Shown: one piece after another, positions 1-8,868 of the stretch | How positions within the stretch are numbered: position 1 is the first letter of the stretch | Layout of the letters: every line of letters starts with the position of its first letter | From: an uncultured Bacteroidia bacterium | GTDB taxonomy: Bacteria > Bacteroidota > Bacteroidia > Bacteroidales > UBA932 | Assembly: GCA_902774045.1 (NCBI GenBank) | Contig: CACYGW010000018.1 | Span: 1 to 38,536, forward strand | Direction: 5' to 3' | DNA length: 38,536 bases | Translations under genes and position numbers: made by a program | Notes under the pieces: generated by a model | Databases searched by the model: none | Seen by the model: only the letters and a program-made list of their open reading frames with translations | What the model was told of the DNA's origin: nothing

Positions 1-1891
1 GGCCGGCCTCTACGAGTTCCTGAATATGAGCTATGACGGCGGCATATTTTGCCTTCTTTGTCTTGTAGATAAGGTCGTTGCGGTCTACTCTTACTACTGG
101 ACGATTGGTAGGAATAACCACTACGTCCAGTTTATAGATAGACCAGAACTCGCCGGCCTCTGTCTCTGCGGTACCGGTCATACCGGAGAGTTTGTGATAC
201 ATCCTGAAATAATTCTGCAGGGTGATGGTTGCAAAGGTTTGGGTAGGATTCTCTACTTTTACATTTTCCTTTGCCTCCACGGCCTGGTGCAGTCCGTCGC
301 TCCAGCGGCGACCCTCCATTATACGGCCTGTCTGCTCGTCAACGATTTTAACCTTGCCGTCATCTATGATGTAATCTACATCCTTCTGGAACATGGCATA
401 GGCCTTCAGGAGCTGAATCATCGTGTGAACCCTTTCGCTCTTGAGGGCAAAGTCCTCCATTAAAGCATCCTTCTTCTGCTGTTTTTCTGCGGCAGACTCT
501 TCTCCGCGCTCTATCTCTGCTATGGAAGAGCCCACATCCGGCAGCACGAAGAACTCTGCATTACCAACGCTCTTGGCAAGGGACTCGTGACCTTTGTCTG
601 TAAGGTCTACAGAGTGCTGCTGCTCATTTATGACAAAGTAGAGATCATCGGTAACTATATGCATCTGACGCTCGTTGTCCTGCATATAGAAATTCTCTGT
701 CTTCTGGAGAAGTTGCTTGATTCCGGGTTCGCTAAGGTATTTGATAAGAGGCTGATACTTGGGAAGGCCCTTGTGGCAGCGGAGAAGGAGCTTTCCGCCC
801 TCTGCCTCATTGCCCTCGGTAATAAGCTTGCGTGCCTCTGTAAGTGTCTGTGTAACGGCCTGACGCTGCAGGGAGTAGAGTTTCTCTACGTAAGGACGGA
901 ACTCCATGAACTGCTCGTCCGACTCTGCCTTTGCCACCGGACCGGAAATGATGAGAGGGGTACGGGCATCATCGATAAGTACGGAGTCTACCTCGTCCAC
1001 TATGGCATAGTGATGCTTGCGCTGAACCAGGTCGTTAAGGCTTATGGACATATTGTCCCTAAGGTAATCGAAGCCAAACTCGTTGTTGGTACCAAAGGTA
1101 ATGTCACAGTTATATGCGCGGCGACGGGCATCGCTGTTGGGCTCGTGTTTGTCTATACAATCTACGGAAAGCCCGTGGAACATGTACAGGGGGCCCATCC
1201 ACTCAGAGTCTCGCTTAGACAGGTAATCGTTCACGGTTACAACGTGAACACCCTTTCCTGCCAGCGCGTTAAGGAAGACGGGAAGGGTTGCCACAAGGGT
1301 TTTTCCCTCACCGGTAGCCATCTCTGCTATTTTTCCCTTATGCAGTACGATACCGCCTATGAGCTGCACGTCATAGTGCACCATATCCCAGGTAATCATA
1401 TTGCCTCCGGCAACCCAGGAATTCTTCCAGATTGCCTTTTCTCCCTCTATTGTTACAAAGTCATTCTTGGTAGAAAGGTTGCGGTCGAATTCAGATGCCG
1501 TAACCTCTATTTCTTCGCTGCCTGCAAAACGGCGAGCGGTAGATTTCATTATTGCAAAGGCCTCCGGCAGAATCTCGTCAAGGGCCTTTTCTATAGCCTC
1601 GTCCTCTTCCTTTACAAGTTTGTCAGATTCCGTGGCAAGTTCTTCCTTCTGCGTTACAGGAATATCCTTATCCAGTTCTTCCTTAATCTCTGCTATTCTC
1701 TTCTCGAACGGTTCCTCCACCCGGGCCATTTTCTCCCTGAGGGCAGCAGTGCGTGCGCGAAGGGAGTCATTGTCAAGAGCATCAATCTGGGGATAGAGAG
1801 CAAGGATCTTGTCCAGAACGGGCTTGATCTCCTTCATATCCCTGTCAGACTTAGAACCAAATATTTTACGGATTAAACCTGATAGTGCCAT
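1..1891 (-). CDS. secA: SecA, preprotein translocase ATPase (N-terminal 630 residues, cut by window edge)
   Basis: SecA is the cytoplasmic ATPase motor that pushes unfolded preproteins through SecYEG. Reading the minus strand from ATG at 1891 gives a continuous frame to the window edge, starting [16 protein letters not shown]. The Walker A motif MATGEGKT lies at about residues 191-198, followed by the DEAD-type motif [15 protein letters not shown]. Later segments include LTDKGHE and [21 protein letters not shown], and the visible part ends at QELVEAG. Walker A sits about 90 residues later than in E. coli SecA, because of a charged, helical N-terminal extension that I recall as usual in Bacteroidetes SecA. 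The C-terminal scaffold and any zinc tail lie outside the window. A consensus promoter sits at 1918-1948, so the gene need not depend on the capsule operon upstream. The identity is clear. Confidence 0.97.
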   Translation of the reverse strand, partial: MALSGLIRKIFGSKSDRDMKEIKPVLDKILALYPQIDALDNDSLRARTAALREKMARVEEPFEKRIAEIKEELDKDIPVTQKEELATESDKLVKEEDEAIEKALDEILPEAFAIMKSTARRFAGSEEIEVTASEFDRNLSTKNDFVTIEGEKAIWKNSWVAGGNMITWDMVHYDVQLIGGIVLHKGKIAEMATGEGKTLVATLPVFLNALAGKGVHVVTVNDYLSKRDSEWMGPLYMFHGLSVDCIDKHEPNSDARRRAYNCDITFGTNNEFGFDYLRDNMSISLNDLVQRKHHYAIVDEVDSVLIDDARTPLIISGPVAKAESDEQFMEFRPYVEKLYSLQRQAVTQTLTEARKLITEGNEAEGGKLLLRCHKGLPKYQPLIKYLSEPGIKQLLQKTENFYMQDNERQMHIVTDDLYFVINEQQHSVDLTDKGHESLAKSVGNAEFFVLPDVGSSIAEIERGEESAAEKQQKKDALMEDFALKSERVHTMIQLLKAYAMFQKDVDYIIDDGKVKIVDEQTGRIMEGRRWSDGLHQAVEAKENVKVENPTQTFATITLQNYFRMYHKLSGMTGTAETEAGEFWSIYKLDVVVIPTNRPVVRVDRNDLIYKTKKAKYAAVIAHIQELVEAG

Positions 1892-1917
1892 ACATTTGAA
1901 TAGTTATATCCAATTTG

Positions 1918-1948
1918 CAAATATAATAAAAATACGACGATTATCAAA
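1918..1948 (-). promoter_or_regulatory. Bacteroidetes-type promoter for secA
   Basis: On the minus strand the -33 element TTTG (1948-1945) is followed by exactly 19 bp and a -7 element TATATTTG (1925-1918), a full match to the TTTG-N19-TAnnTTTG consensus of Bacteroidetes sigma-ABfr. The expected start of transcription is near 1911, about 20 nt before the secA ATG. The -33 element overlaps the stop codon region of the flippase gene, so secA can be expressed apart from the capsule operon. Confidence 0.75.
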
Positions 1949-3464
1949 TATGAAAATGAAGAACAGATTTACGCTCCCAGGAATACATTCCTATGAAGAA
2001 CACACAGGCGCAGCTGAAGGCAAACGTGACTGCCACGCCGCCTATATGCGAGGCCCAGGAAGCATCGGCCCCCATAACCCCTTCATATAAAAATACATAT
2101 ACCGCCATTATTGCCAATACCGCCATCGGCTTGATGTAGGATTTCCTGAGGAACATCGCCAGAGGGAACGCGGTGATACGCTTCAGAAGATAAAACTCTA
2201 TAAGCCTGTATACCAAAGTATAGGCAACGTATATCTGGATGATTGCAACTGGCTGTGCCCCAAGGATATAGGCCAGGACACCAAGCGGCAGACAGGACAG
2301 CGAGAGCACACTGTTAACAATCTGGAACCACTTTATCTTGCCGGTCGCCTGCTCGTATATCTGGGTGCCTCCCATGGCGAAAGCCCTTACCAGGGCACTT
2401 ATCATAGTCCACCGGCAAAGAAGAGGTGCTCCCTGAGGTACCTTGTCAAGCCAGAGCTCAAGAAGATAGTCCATCTCCACAAAAACGCAGGACACAAGCA
2501 CAATCATAATCAGGGCGCTAAAGCGGGAAATCTTGCACACCAAATCTATAGAGCGTTCCAGCGCTCCGGAAGAGTAATTGCGGGTAATCTGCGGAGCGGC
2601 GGCAGCACCCAGCCTGGTAATGCTCATAATAGAGAAATTCTCCAGATTATAGGCCGGGGTAAAGGCTCCGTTGACAAAGGTTCCAAAGAAACCGTTCACG
2701 ATGAGTTTGCTTCCCTGGGTCCTTGCAATATAGGCTATGGCCGACATGGCCGTATAATTGTTAAAGCCAACTATCTCCTTAAAAATATGTCTGTCCCTGT
2801 AATGTCCACGCTTGATTATGTACTTCCACTTGCGGGCACAGTAACCGTGATAAAGGAAAAGAGAACAGAAGGTTACCACACTCATGCTAAGAGCGTAGAA
2901 CCTGAGCTGATTGCCCTGATACAGGAACATCAGACACACAAGCCCAAGTTTAAGAAGATTGGTAAGAATATCTATGGCCGATGATATCATGAATTTCTCG
3001 AACGATTCCATCAGGGCCTGATAGGGTATGTTGATAATGCCGGCGCAGGCTACAATGGTGGATACCTGGAACACGAATATGGCATCGCCCAGGCGCCCGG
3101 GCTCTATATTCAGCACATTGCAGATATACCACATCCCCAGAGACTCGGCCAGCACCAGGATAATCAGGGCCAGGCCTATGTGAATATTCATCAGTATGTT
3201 GAATATCTTCCTGGGGTCCCCGTCCGGCTTTCCCATCTCTATGTTGATGTAACGGCGGGTGGTGGTACTCATAGCCGTGCTTATAAAGCCAAGGAGGGAG
3301 ATAAGGCCGCCCACCACATCGTAAAGACCAAGATCGGACTGTCCCAGGGCATTGAGTACAAGACGCATCGACACAAGTCCGATGATGATAGTACACAACA
3401 TCCTTACATAGGTGATAAGGGTATTGAATGCTATCCTGGTATTCTCCTTGTGGTATTGGTTCAT
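1944..3464 (-). CDS. Wzx-like polysaccharide flippase (MOP/PST family membrane protein)
   Basis: This 506-residue protein has about 12-14 hydrophobic segments spread along its length, as in polysaccharide flippases of the MOP superfamily, which turn undecaprenyl-linked oligosaccharide units across the inner membrane. Supporting stretches are LVLNALGQSDLGLYDVVGG and STTTRRYINIEMG near the N-terminus, and the NYTAMSAIAYIARTQGSKLIVN region mid-protein. The start ATG overlaps the rmlC stop by 4 nt (ATGA), which suggests translational coupling. It is the last gene of the capsule operon; secA follows 52 bases further on with its own promoter. The family is clear, but the substrate cannot be read from sequence; the dTDP-rhamnose genes upstream suggest a rhamnose-containing repeat unit. 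A role in teichoic-acid-like or lipid export is less likely. Confidence 0.85.
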   Translation of the reverse strand: MNQYHKENTRIAFNTLITYVRMLCTIIIGLVSMRLVLNALGQSDLGLYDVVGGLISLLGFISTAMSTTTRRYINIEMGKPDGDPRKIFNILMNIHIGLALIILVLAESLGMWYICNVLNIEPGRLGDAIFVFQVSTIVACAGIINIPYQALMESFEKFMISSAIDILTNLLKLGLVCLMFLYQGNQLRFYALSMSVVTFCSLFLYHGYCARKWKYIIKRGHYRDRHIFKEIVGFNNYTAMSAIAYIARTQGSKLIVNGFFGTFVNGAFTPAYNLENFSIMSITRLGAAAAPQITRNYSSGALERSIDLVCKISRFSALIMIVLVSCVFVEMDYLLELWLDKVPQGAPLLCRWTMISALVRAFAMGGTQIYEQATGKIKWFQIVNSVLSLSCLPLGVLAYILGAQPVAIIQIYVAYTLVYRLIEFYLLKRITAFPLAMFLRKSYIKPMAVLAIMAVYVFLYEGVMGADASWASHIGGVAVTFAFSCACVFFIGMYSWERKSVLHFHI

Positions 3465-4021
3465 CCTCCGATGCCGTTAGAGATTATATACTCCTTTATG
3501 GTCTGATGGTTTCTGTCTTTCTGCGAAAGTATCACTTCCTCTGCCGGCAGGCCCCAGTCTATGGCAAGGGCAGGATCGTCCCAGGCAAGACCATCCTCGG
3601 CCGACGGATTATAGTAATTGTCGCATTTATACTGGAACAGGGCCTTGGGAGAAAGGACGGCGAATCCATGTGCAAAGCCCCTTGGAATAAGCAGGCGTTT
3701 ATGATTTTGGTCAGAAAGCTTAATGGAAAAATGCTTTCCGAACGTAGGCTCTCCGGGGCGCAAATCCACAACCACGTCCATTACCTCTCCAAGGGCCACT
3801 CCCACAAGTTTGGCCTGTGCCCAATCGCCCTTCTGGAAATGAAGCCCGCGCACCACACCGTACTGCGACAAACTTTCGTTATCCTGGACAAAGTGAGGGA
3901 ATTCTACTCCCGGCCAGGACAGGTTAAGCGTCTCGCAAAAGTAGCCGCGATTGTCTCCATAGACATCGGGCTCTAAAACCAAAAGGCCGGAAAAACCGGT
4001 CTGCTGAACCTTCAAAGCCAT
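3461..4021 (-). CDS. rmlC: RmlC, dTDP-4-dehydrorhamnose 3,5-epimerase
   Basis: RmlC epimerises dTDP-4-keto-6-deoxyglucose at C3 and C5, the third step of dTDP-L-rhamnose synthesis in the cytoplasm. The 186-residue length is normal for this cupin. Family motifs are visible: EPDVYGDNRGYFCET near residue 17, QDNESLSQYGVVRGLHFQ with the catalytic His in GLHFQ, the VVVDLRPGEPTFG strand, and IPRGFAHGFAVLS. The start ATG shares one base with the stop of rmlA (TAATG), and the stop overlaps the flippase start (ATGA), so the three genes are tightly coupled. The identity is firm. Confidence 0.95.
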   Translation of the reverse strand: MALKVQQTGFSGLLVLEPDVYGDNRGYFCETLNLSWPGVEFPHFVQDNESLSQYGVVRGLHFQKGDWAQAKLVGVALGEVMDVVVDLRPGEPTFGKHFSIKLSDQNHKRLLIPRGFAHGFAVLSPKALFQYKCDNYYNPSAEDGLAWDDPALAIDWGLPAEEVILSQKDRNHQTIKEYIISNGIGG

Positions 4022-4893
4022 TATTTGAGCAAATCAAGTAAGTATTGTCCGTAAGGATTCTTGGCCATGGGAGTGGCAGAGCGGCGTAAGGTATCTGCAT
4101 CTATCCAACCCTTTGCGTAAGCAATGGCTTCCAGACAGGCCACTTTTACTCCCTGGCGTTTCTCTATAACCTCTATGTAGTTGGAGGCTTCAGAAAGGCT
4201 GTCGTGGGTTCCCGTGTCCAGCCAGGCGAAGCCTGTTTCCAGGGCTTTCACCTCCAGCCGGCCTTTTTCCAGGTACCAGTTGTTCACAGATGTTATTTCC
4301 AGCTCTCCGCGGGCAGATGGGGTAATGCCGGAGGCTACCTCCACTACGTCCGACGGATAAACATAAAGCCCGGTAACCGCGTAATTAGACTTGGGAACGG
4401 CAGGTTTTTCCTCTATGGAAATGCAGCGTCCGTTGCTGTCGAACTGGGCCACGCCATACCTGCCAGGATTGCTTACCCTGTAGCCGAACACTGTTGCCTT
4501 GCCCTCGTCAGAAGCGCTCCGGACAGCATCGGCCATAAAGGAAGTAAGTCCGTTACCATGAAAAATATTGTCTCCCAGAATGAGGCATACGGCATCATCG
4601 GCAATAAAATCCTTTCCAATGAGGAAGGCCTGGGCAATGCCGTCCGGCGAAGGCTGTACGGCATAGGACAGTTTAAGGCCAAACGAAGAGCCGTCGCCAA
4701 ACAGGCGCTTGAAGGCCGGTAAATCCTCGGGGGTGGATATTATGAGTATGTCCCTTATCCCGGCCTCCATCAGAACGGAAACGGGATAATAGACCATCGG
4801 TTTGTCAAAGACCGGAAGGAGCTGTTTGCTGACTCCCTTGGTTATGGGATAAAGACGGGTCCCACTGCCGCCGGCCAAAACTATTCCTTTCAT
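4021..4893 (-). CDS. rmlA: RmlA, glucose-1-phosphate thymidylyltransferase
   Basis: RmlA joins glucose-1-phosphate and dTTP to make dTDP-glucose, the first step of the rhamnose pathway. The protein begins [20 protein letters not shown], the nucleotide-binding signature of sugar nucleotidyltransferases. It continues with [21 protein letters not shown], the metal and sugar site [13 protein letters not shown], and the late [12 protein letters not shown] and [14 protein letters not shown] motifs. The start at 4893 is chosen because it gives the canonical N-terminus and overlaps the rmlD stop as ATGA; a frame extending to 4932 would add 13 residues that do not belong to the family. The length is 290 residues, normal for RmlA. 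Confidence 0.96.
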   Translation of the reverse strand: MKGIVLAGGSGTRLYPITKGVSKQLLPVFDKPMVYYPVSVLMEAGIRDILIISTPEDLPAFKRLFGDGSSFGLKLSYAVQPSPDGIAQAFLIGKDFIADDAVCLILGDNIFHGNGLTSFMADAVRSASDEGKATVFGYRVSNPGRYGVAQFDSNGRCISIEEKPAVPKSNYAVTGLYVYPSDVVEVASGITPSARGELEITSVNNWYLEKGRLEVKALETGFAWLDTGTHDSLSEASNYIEVIEKRQGVKVACLEAIAYAKGWIDADTLRRSATPMAKNPYGQYLLDLLK

Positions 4894-5768
4894 TTTTGCG
4901 ATTTTACAAACTTTTCCAGCGATTCCTCCCAATGAGGGATGCAGACGCCAAAGGTTTTTTTAACTAAGCTCTTGTCCAGCACAGAATAGTGCGGCCGGGC
5001 CGCTTTCTGGCGGTACTCTAAGCTGCGGCAAGGAACAACCTTGCCGGGAAGGCCTTTCAGGCGGGCGATGGCGCAGGCAAAGTCGTACCACGAAGCCACG
5101 CCCTCGTCCGAGTAATGGTAAAGGCCAAAATCAGAGTTTACCCTGCGGGAAGAAATGAGCCGGAAAATAAATTCCGCAAGATCTCCCGCGTAAGTGGGGG
5201 TTCCCACCTGGTCGCAGACTACTTTTACTTCTCCCGGGGTTCCCAGAAGAGAAACCATCGTCCCGTAAAAATTCTTCCGGTATCCGGAATACATCCACGA
5301 AGTCCTGAAGATAAAATACTTGCACCCGGAGGCTATAATTGTTTTTTCTCCGGAGAGTTTGGATTCTCCGTAAACTCCAAGGGGTGCAGGTGCATCCTGC
5401 TCGCAGTAGGGAGTGTTCTTCCTGCCGTCAAAAACATAATCGGTAGAAATGTGAATGAGCACGGCGTTGTACTTTTTGGCTGCCGCCGCAAGGTTTCCCA
5501 CTCCCGTGCGGTTAACCATATTTGCCATGGAAGAGTCGTCCTCGGCCCTGTTAACATCATTGTAAGCAGAGCAGTTAACAATAACGTCTATTTCTTCTGA
5601 CCGGCAAATCAGGTCCAGGGCCTCGCCGTTACAGATATCAAGATAAATTGTTTCCGCCTCCGGAGTGCCGTGAAGACAAGTAAAAACGTACCGGTCTTCT
5701 GAACGGGCAGCCAGCCCCCTCAGATGCATTCCCAACTGACCGTTGGCGCCTGTAACCAGAACGTTCAT
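4890..5768 (-). CDS. rmlD: RmlD, dTDP-4-dehydrorhamnose reductase
   Basis: RmlD reduces dTDP-6-deoxy-L-lyxo-4-hexulose to dTDP-L-rhamnose with NAD(P)H. This 292-residue short-chain dehydrogenase starts with the Rossmann motif [13 protein letters not shown] and has ISTDYVFDG around residue 108, the catalytic YGESKLSGE (Tyr-x-x-x-Lys) and FRTSWMYS. It is the first rhamnose gene of the operon, 11 nt after the PHP phosphatase gene. rmlB, which encodes the 4,6-dehydratase that links RmlA and RmlC, is absent from this operon and from the window, so it must lie elsewhere if the pathway works. Confidence 0.95.
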   Translation of the reverse strand: MNVLVTGANGQLGMHLRGLAARSEDRYVFTCLHGTPEAETIYLDICNGEALDLICRSEEIDVIVNCSAYNDVNRAEDDSSMANMVNRTGVGNLAAAAKKYNAVLIHISTDYVFDGRKNTPYCEQDAPAPLGVYGESKLSGEKTIIASGCKYFIFRTSWMYSGYRKNFYGTMVSLLGTPGEVKVVCDQVGTPTYAGDLAEFIFRLISSRRVNSDFGLYHYSDEGVASWYDFACAIARLKGLPGKVVPCRSLEYRQKAARPHYSVLDKSLVKKTFGVCIPHWEESLEKFVKSQK

Positions 5769-5779
5769 AAGAGTTTAAG

Positions 5780-6493
5780 TTATCTGATTCCCTTCTTAAT
5801 GTTACCCAGACGGATTACCGTATCTTTTGAAAGGGCCTTTGCAGTGTACTGCCCCTCTATTGCCCTGTAACGATGACAGTCAGAACCAAACATACAGTAA
5901 TAGTCCTTCTTGAGCAAGTAGATAGCCCGCGCGTTAACGGCCTTGCCGTAGAAGCCTGCAACCGAAGGGAGGTTTAACTGCATAAGGACGCCCATGTCAT
6001 AAAGACGGTCGTAATCCTGCGGCCTTAGATAGAGGTATCGTTCCGGATGAGCCAGAATGGGGCGGTAACCCTTTCTCATAGTTGTATCTATCATCCCCCA
6101 GAAATCTACGGGCGGGGATGCCACAGAAGTCTCTATTAGCACCCTGTCCCCGCCGTGAAGCAGCAAGTCTCCGGAAGCGAGCCTTTGGGAATATAGGGTA
6201 TCCATCATGTATTCCGCGGCCAGATTAAGGACGATGGGGCCATTGTACATACCCAGAATCTCTGCAAAGCGGGCTTTCAGCTTCTCCGTAGTATTGGGGA
6301 CATCCTCCATTATATGCGGAGTAAGCCAGAGTGTCTCCACTCCGGCTTCTTCCATAAATTTAAGTATCCTGAGACTATCTTCAGCCGTTTTCACTCCGTC
6401 GTCCACCCCAAAGAGGATGTGAGAGTGATTGTCCGTTCCGCGAGCAAGAATCCCGCTTTCCAAGATAGTCTTCTTACTCCACAATCCGAACAT
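5780..6493 (-). CDS. PHP-family protein-tyrosine phosphatase of capsule operons (CpsB/YwqE type)
   Basis: CpsB/YwqE-type phosphatases belong to the metal-dependent PHP superfamily and remove phosphate from the tyrosine cluster of their partner BY-kinase. The 237-residue protein has the first metal motif DNHSHILFGVDDGV (His23, His25), followed by WLTPHIMED, PILAHPERYLYL and the late FGSDCHRYR motif, all metal-ligand positions of the family. It lies 5 nt after the tyrosine-kinase gene, matching the kinase-phosphatase pairing expected for control of capsule chain length. This operon therefore uses the PHP type and not a Wzb-like low-molecular-weight phosphatase. The substrate is most likely the Tyr-rich tail of the neighbouring kinase (inference). 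Confidence 0.9.
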   Translation of the reverse strand: MFGLWSKKTILESGILARGTDNHSHILFGVDDGVKTAEDSLRILKFMEEAGVETLWLTPHIMEDVPNTTEKLKARFAEILGMYNGPIVLNLAAEYMMDTLYSQRLASGDLLLHGGDRVLIETSVASPPVDFWGMIDTTMRKGYRPILAHPERYLYLRPQDYDRLYDMGVLMQLNLPSVAGFYGKAVNARAIYLLKKDYYCMFGSDCHRYRAIEGQYTAKALSKDTVIRLGNIKKGIR

Positions 6494-6498
6494 AACTG

Positions 6499-8859
6499 CT
6501 AATCGTCGCTGTCTTTATCCTTGTTTCCGTAACCGTAGCCATAGCCGTAGCCATAACCATAGCCGTAACCATAGCCATAACCGTAGCCATAGCCGTAACC
6601 ATAGCCATAGCCCTTATGGGTCATATCAACACCATTGAGCACAAGGGTCATACGGTTATACTTGCCTTCCTCGTAAAGCATCTCAATTGCAGGAAGCGCT
6701 CTCTTGTCAAACATTCCGGCGCGGACAACAAACATTGTAATGTCTGCGTAACCACCGATAAGGGAAGTATCGGCAACCATATCTACAGGAGGACAATCCA
6801 GGAAGATGTAGTCATATTCCCTGGTAAGGCGGGACATCATAAGCTCGAATCTATCGCTTACCAGCAACTCTGCAGGGTTGGGAGGAAGTATACCTACGGG
6901 CAGGACGTCAAACGATTCATTCACATTTTTTACAAGGCCTGAAAGGCTCTCGGTCTGTCCGGTAAGGAAGTTAACCAGACCGTCTTTGTCAAAGTTGAGA
7001 ACCTTGCTGAGGGTTGCCTTACGGAAGTCAGTATCTATAAGGAGCACCTTGGAACCCTTAAGAGCCATAGTTGCAGCAACATTCAAGATAAGGAAGGTCT
7101 TTCCGGAGTTAGCGTTGAAAGAGGAAATCATTATCCTGTGGCAACCTTTCTCGCGGCCCACCATAAGGTCCAGATTGGTTCTGAGCACACGGAAGGCCTC
7201 GTTTACGGAGTCTCGCCTTCCGGCCTTGACCACAATCTTGGTGTTATGGTCAGAGAACTTGTCTTTCCTGAAGTTCTTTATCTGCCTCTTCCACCACCTG
7301 CGGCTTACGCCAACCTGAGGAATCTCTGCAAGGAAGGGAACCTGAAGATCTGCAATATCATTGCGGGTCTTTACAGAAGTGTCAAACTGATTGCGCAGGA
7401 AGAAATATGCAAACGGAATACCCATTCCAAGCACCAGAGCCACAAGAATAATCATCTTCTTGTTGGGGCCTATCGGTGTTGCGGAAGAAGGGTTCATGAT
7501 GGTACGGGTAGGAGCCACGTTAACCTGAGCGGCAATCTGGTTCTCCTCACCCTTCTGAAGCAGGAAGATATACAGCTGCTCCTTAACTTTCTGCTGGCGC
7601 TGCAAAGACAGGAGCTGCAATTCCTGTCCCGATGTAGAAGCCACCCTGCGCTCTATCTCGTCCTCCTGACGCTCAAGCTCGTCGCTCTGCATCTGGAGTG
7701 TAGAGATAAGGTTATCTATGGAGCGGTTGATAGAGAGCCTCATGGAGGTAAGCTCCTCGTTAAGGTCTGCAACTACAGGGTTATCTACACTACTCTCGTT
7801 AAGGAAGCGGTCACGCTTCATGATTGCATTGTTATACTGGGCGATGGCGCTCTCGATTGAAGAGGCATCCAGACCGGCGGTAGCGGGAATAACGGAGTTA
7901 ACGTGCTCCGGATCATTAACCCACTTCTTAACCATCTTGGCAATCGATAGACGGTTTGCGGTCTCGAAGGCCCTGGATGCATAGTCGGAGGAAGCCGACA
8001 GGTACATCTGGGATACCTGGGTGATGTTTGTAATCTTGTGTGTCTCCTTGTAATCCTTAAGAGCATTCTCTACTCCGCCAAGTTCTGCCTCTATATCCTT
8101 GATACGCTCTGTGATGAAGGAAATGGAGTTCTTTGCAGCTGCGGCCTTGTTATCTACCCAGGCCTTCTTGTACTTGTCTATAAGGGTTGACAGAATTGTC
8201 ATGGCCCTTGCAGGGAATACGTCGGTAAAGGAAAGCACTATTACAGAGGATTCCTTGTTGGAGAGGCTTGCGGAAAGATGTCCGCTGTAGCCTCTTGCAA
8301 CAGCCATGGAGTTAGACCAGGACACCACTACGTCATCCTGCCAGCTATCCAGATTAACGGTAGGAAGCAGGACAAATTTACCTGCAGGAGAGTTGATGGT
8401 ATCTCCCAGAGACACTTCCATGTTCGGAAGTTCCATTTTGTAGTTGCTTATCGTAAATTCCTTGATAAGCACCCTGTTGTCTTCCAGTCTGGAGGCCCTG
8501 AACGAGAAAGACGTCTTTAGGTCATCTTCCAACAGGGACATAACGAAAGGTGTGTTGGTGTAGAGCTCGCGGGAACGCAGGAGCTGCTTTGACACATATC
8601 TTGTCTGCAGACCAAGTTCTTCTACCACGCCCTTCATGATATCGGGAGAGGAGAAAGCCTCCATCTCATTGTAAACATTGGTACCAGTTACCCTTGCACG
8701 GGTAGAGGTCATATAAGAGGAGAGTTCCCTTAGCATTGAGTTGCCCTCTGAAGCCTCATCTATTATCATTCCAAGGATGTCTGCCAACTGAAGGGTCTGG
8801 CCTTCCTTTTCGTGGCCGAACTCGGAGGCCGCGCGGTTTTTTACACTATCTTCAAGCAT
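6499..8859 (-). CDS. Wzc-like polysaccharide co-polymerase and BY-kinase with Tyr-Gly repeat tail
   Basis: This 786-residue protein should control polymer length and export, and autophosphorylate on C-terminal tyrosines. In order it has a Wzz-like periplasmic region with long coiled-coil stretches (about 215-440), a membrane segment at about 469-489 (MIILVALVLGMGIPFAYFFL), and a cytoplasmic BY-kinase domain. That domain holds the Walker A motif FNANSGKT (Lys587), the Walker A' LLIDTDFRKAT and Walker B FLDCPPVD (Asp688). Residues 750-778 are (GY)14G, followed by an acidic end NKDKDSDD. Oddly, the first membrane segment expected near the N-terminus is missing: the protein starts where homologues have just crossed the membrane. 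The start codon lies 9 nt after the wza stop, in the same reading frame, leaving no room for a longer N-terminus. Confidence 0.92.
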   Translation of the reverse strand: MLEDSVKNRAASEFGHEKEGQTLQLADILGMIIDEASEGNSMLRELSSYMTSTRARVTGTNVYNEMEAFSSPDIMKGVVEELGLQTRYVSKQLLRSRELYTNTPFVMSLLEDDLKTSFSFRASRLEDNRVLIKEFTISNYKMELPNMEVSLGDTINSPAGKFVLLPTVNLDSWQDDVVVSWSNSMAVARGYSGHLSASLSNKESSVIVLSFTDVFPARAMTILSTLIDKYKKAWVDNKAAAAKNSISFITERIKDIEAELGGVENALKDYKETHKITNITQVSQMYLSASSDYASRAFETANRLSIAKMVKKWVNDPEHVNSVIPATAGLDASSIESAIAQYNNAIMKRDRFLNESSVDNPVVADLNEELTSMRLSINRSIDNLISTLQMQSDELERQEDEIERRVASTSGQELQLLSLQRQQKVKEQLYIFLLQKGEENQIAAQVNVAPTRTIMNPSSATPIGPNKKMIILVALVLGMGIPFAYFFLRNQFDTSVKTRNDIADLQVPFLAEIPQVGVSRRWWKRQIKNFRKDKFSDHNTKIVVKAGRRDSVNEAFRVLRTNLDLMVGREKGCHRIMISSFNANSGKTFLILNVAATMALKGSKVLLIDTDFRKATLSKVLNFDKDGLVNFLTGQTESLSGLVKNVNESFDVLPVGILPPNPAELLVSDRFELMMSRLTREYDYIFLDCPPVDMVADTSLIGGYADITMFVVRAGMFDKRALPAIEMLYEEGKYNRMTLVLNGVDMTHKGYGYGYGYGYGYGYGYGYGYGYGYGYGYGNKDKDSDD
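6526..6612 (-). repeat. In-frame hexanucleotide tandem repeat encoding (GY)14G
   Basis: An 87-base stretch is built from alternating Gly and Tyr codons, read on the minus strand as GGN TAY units. TAT and TAC alternate irregularly, giving higher-order 12- and 18-base repeats. It encodes 14 tyrosines and 15 glycines at the C-terminus of the kinase. Slippage by whole units would change tyrosine number without shifting frame. Confidence 0.95.
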
Positions 8860-8868
8860 AGGAGATAA

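Noticed and set aside
587..1876. Long open frame on the plus strand opposite secA
   Set aside because: It has no recognisable motifs and is the antisense shadow of the clear SecA frame on the minus strand.
4894..4932. 13-residue N-terminal extension of RmlA
   Set aside because: It lies inside rmlD coding sequence and precedes the canonical MKGIVLAGG start, which overlaps the rmlD stop as ATGA.
6530..6610. Tandem repeat as a CRISPR array
   Set aside because: There are no spacers; the 6-base unit encodes Gly-Tyr in frame.
6429..6638. Ser/His/Asn/Arg-rich repeat peptide on the plus strand
   Set aside because: It is only the antisense reading of the Gly-Tyr codon repeat of the tyrosine kinase.
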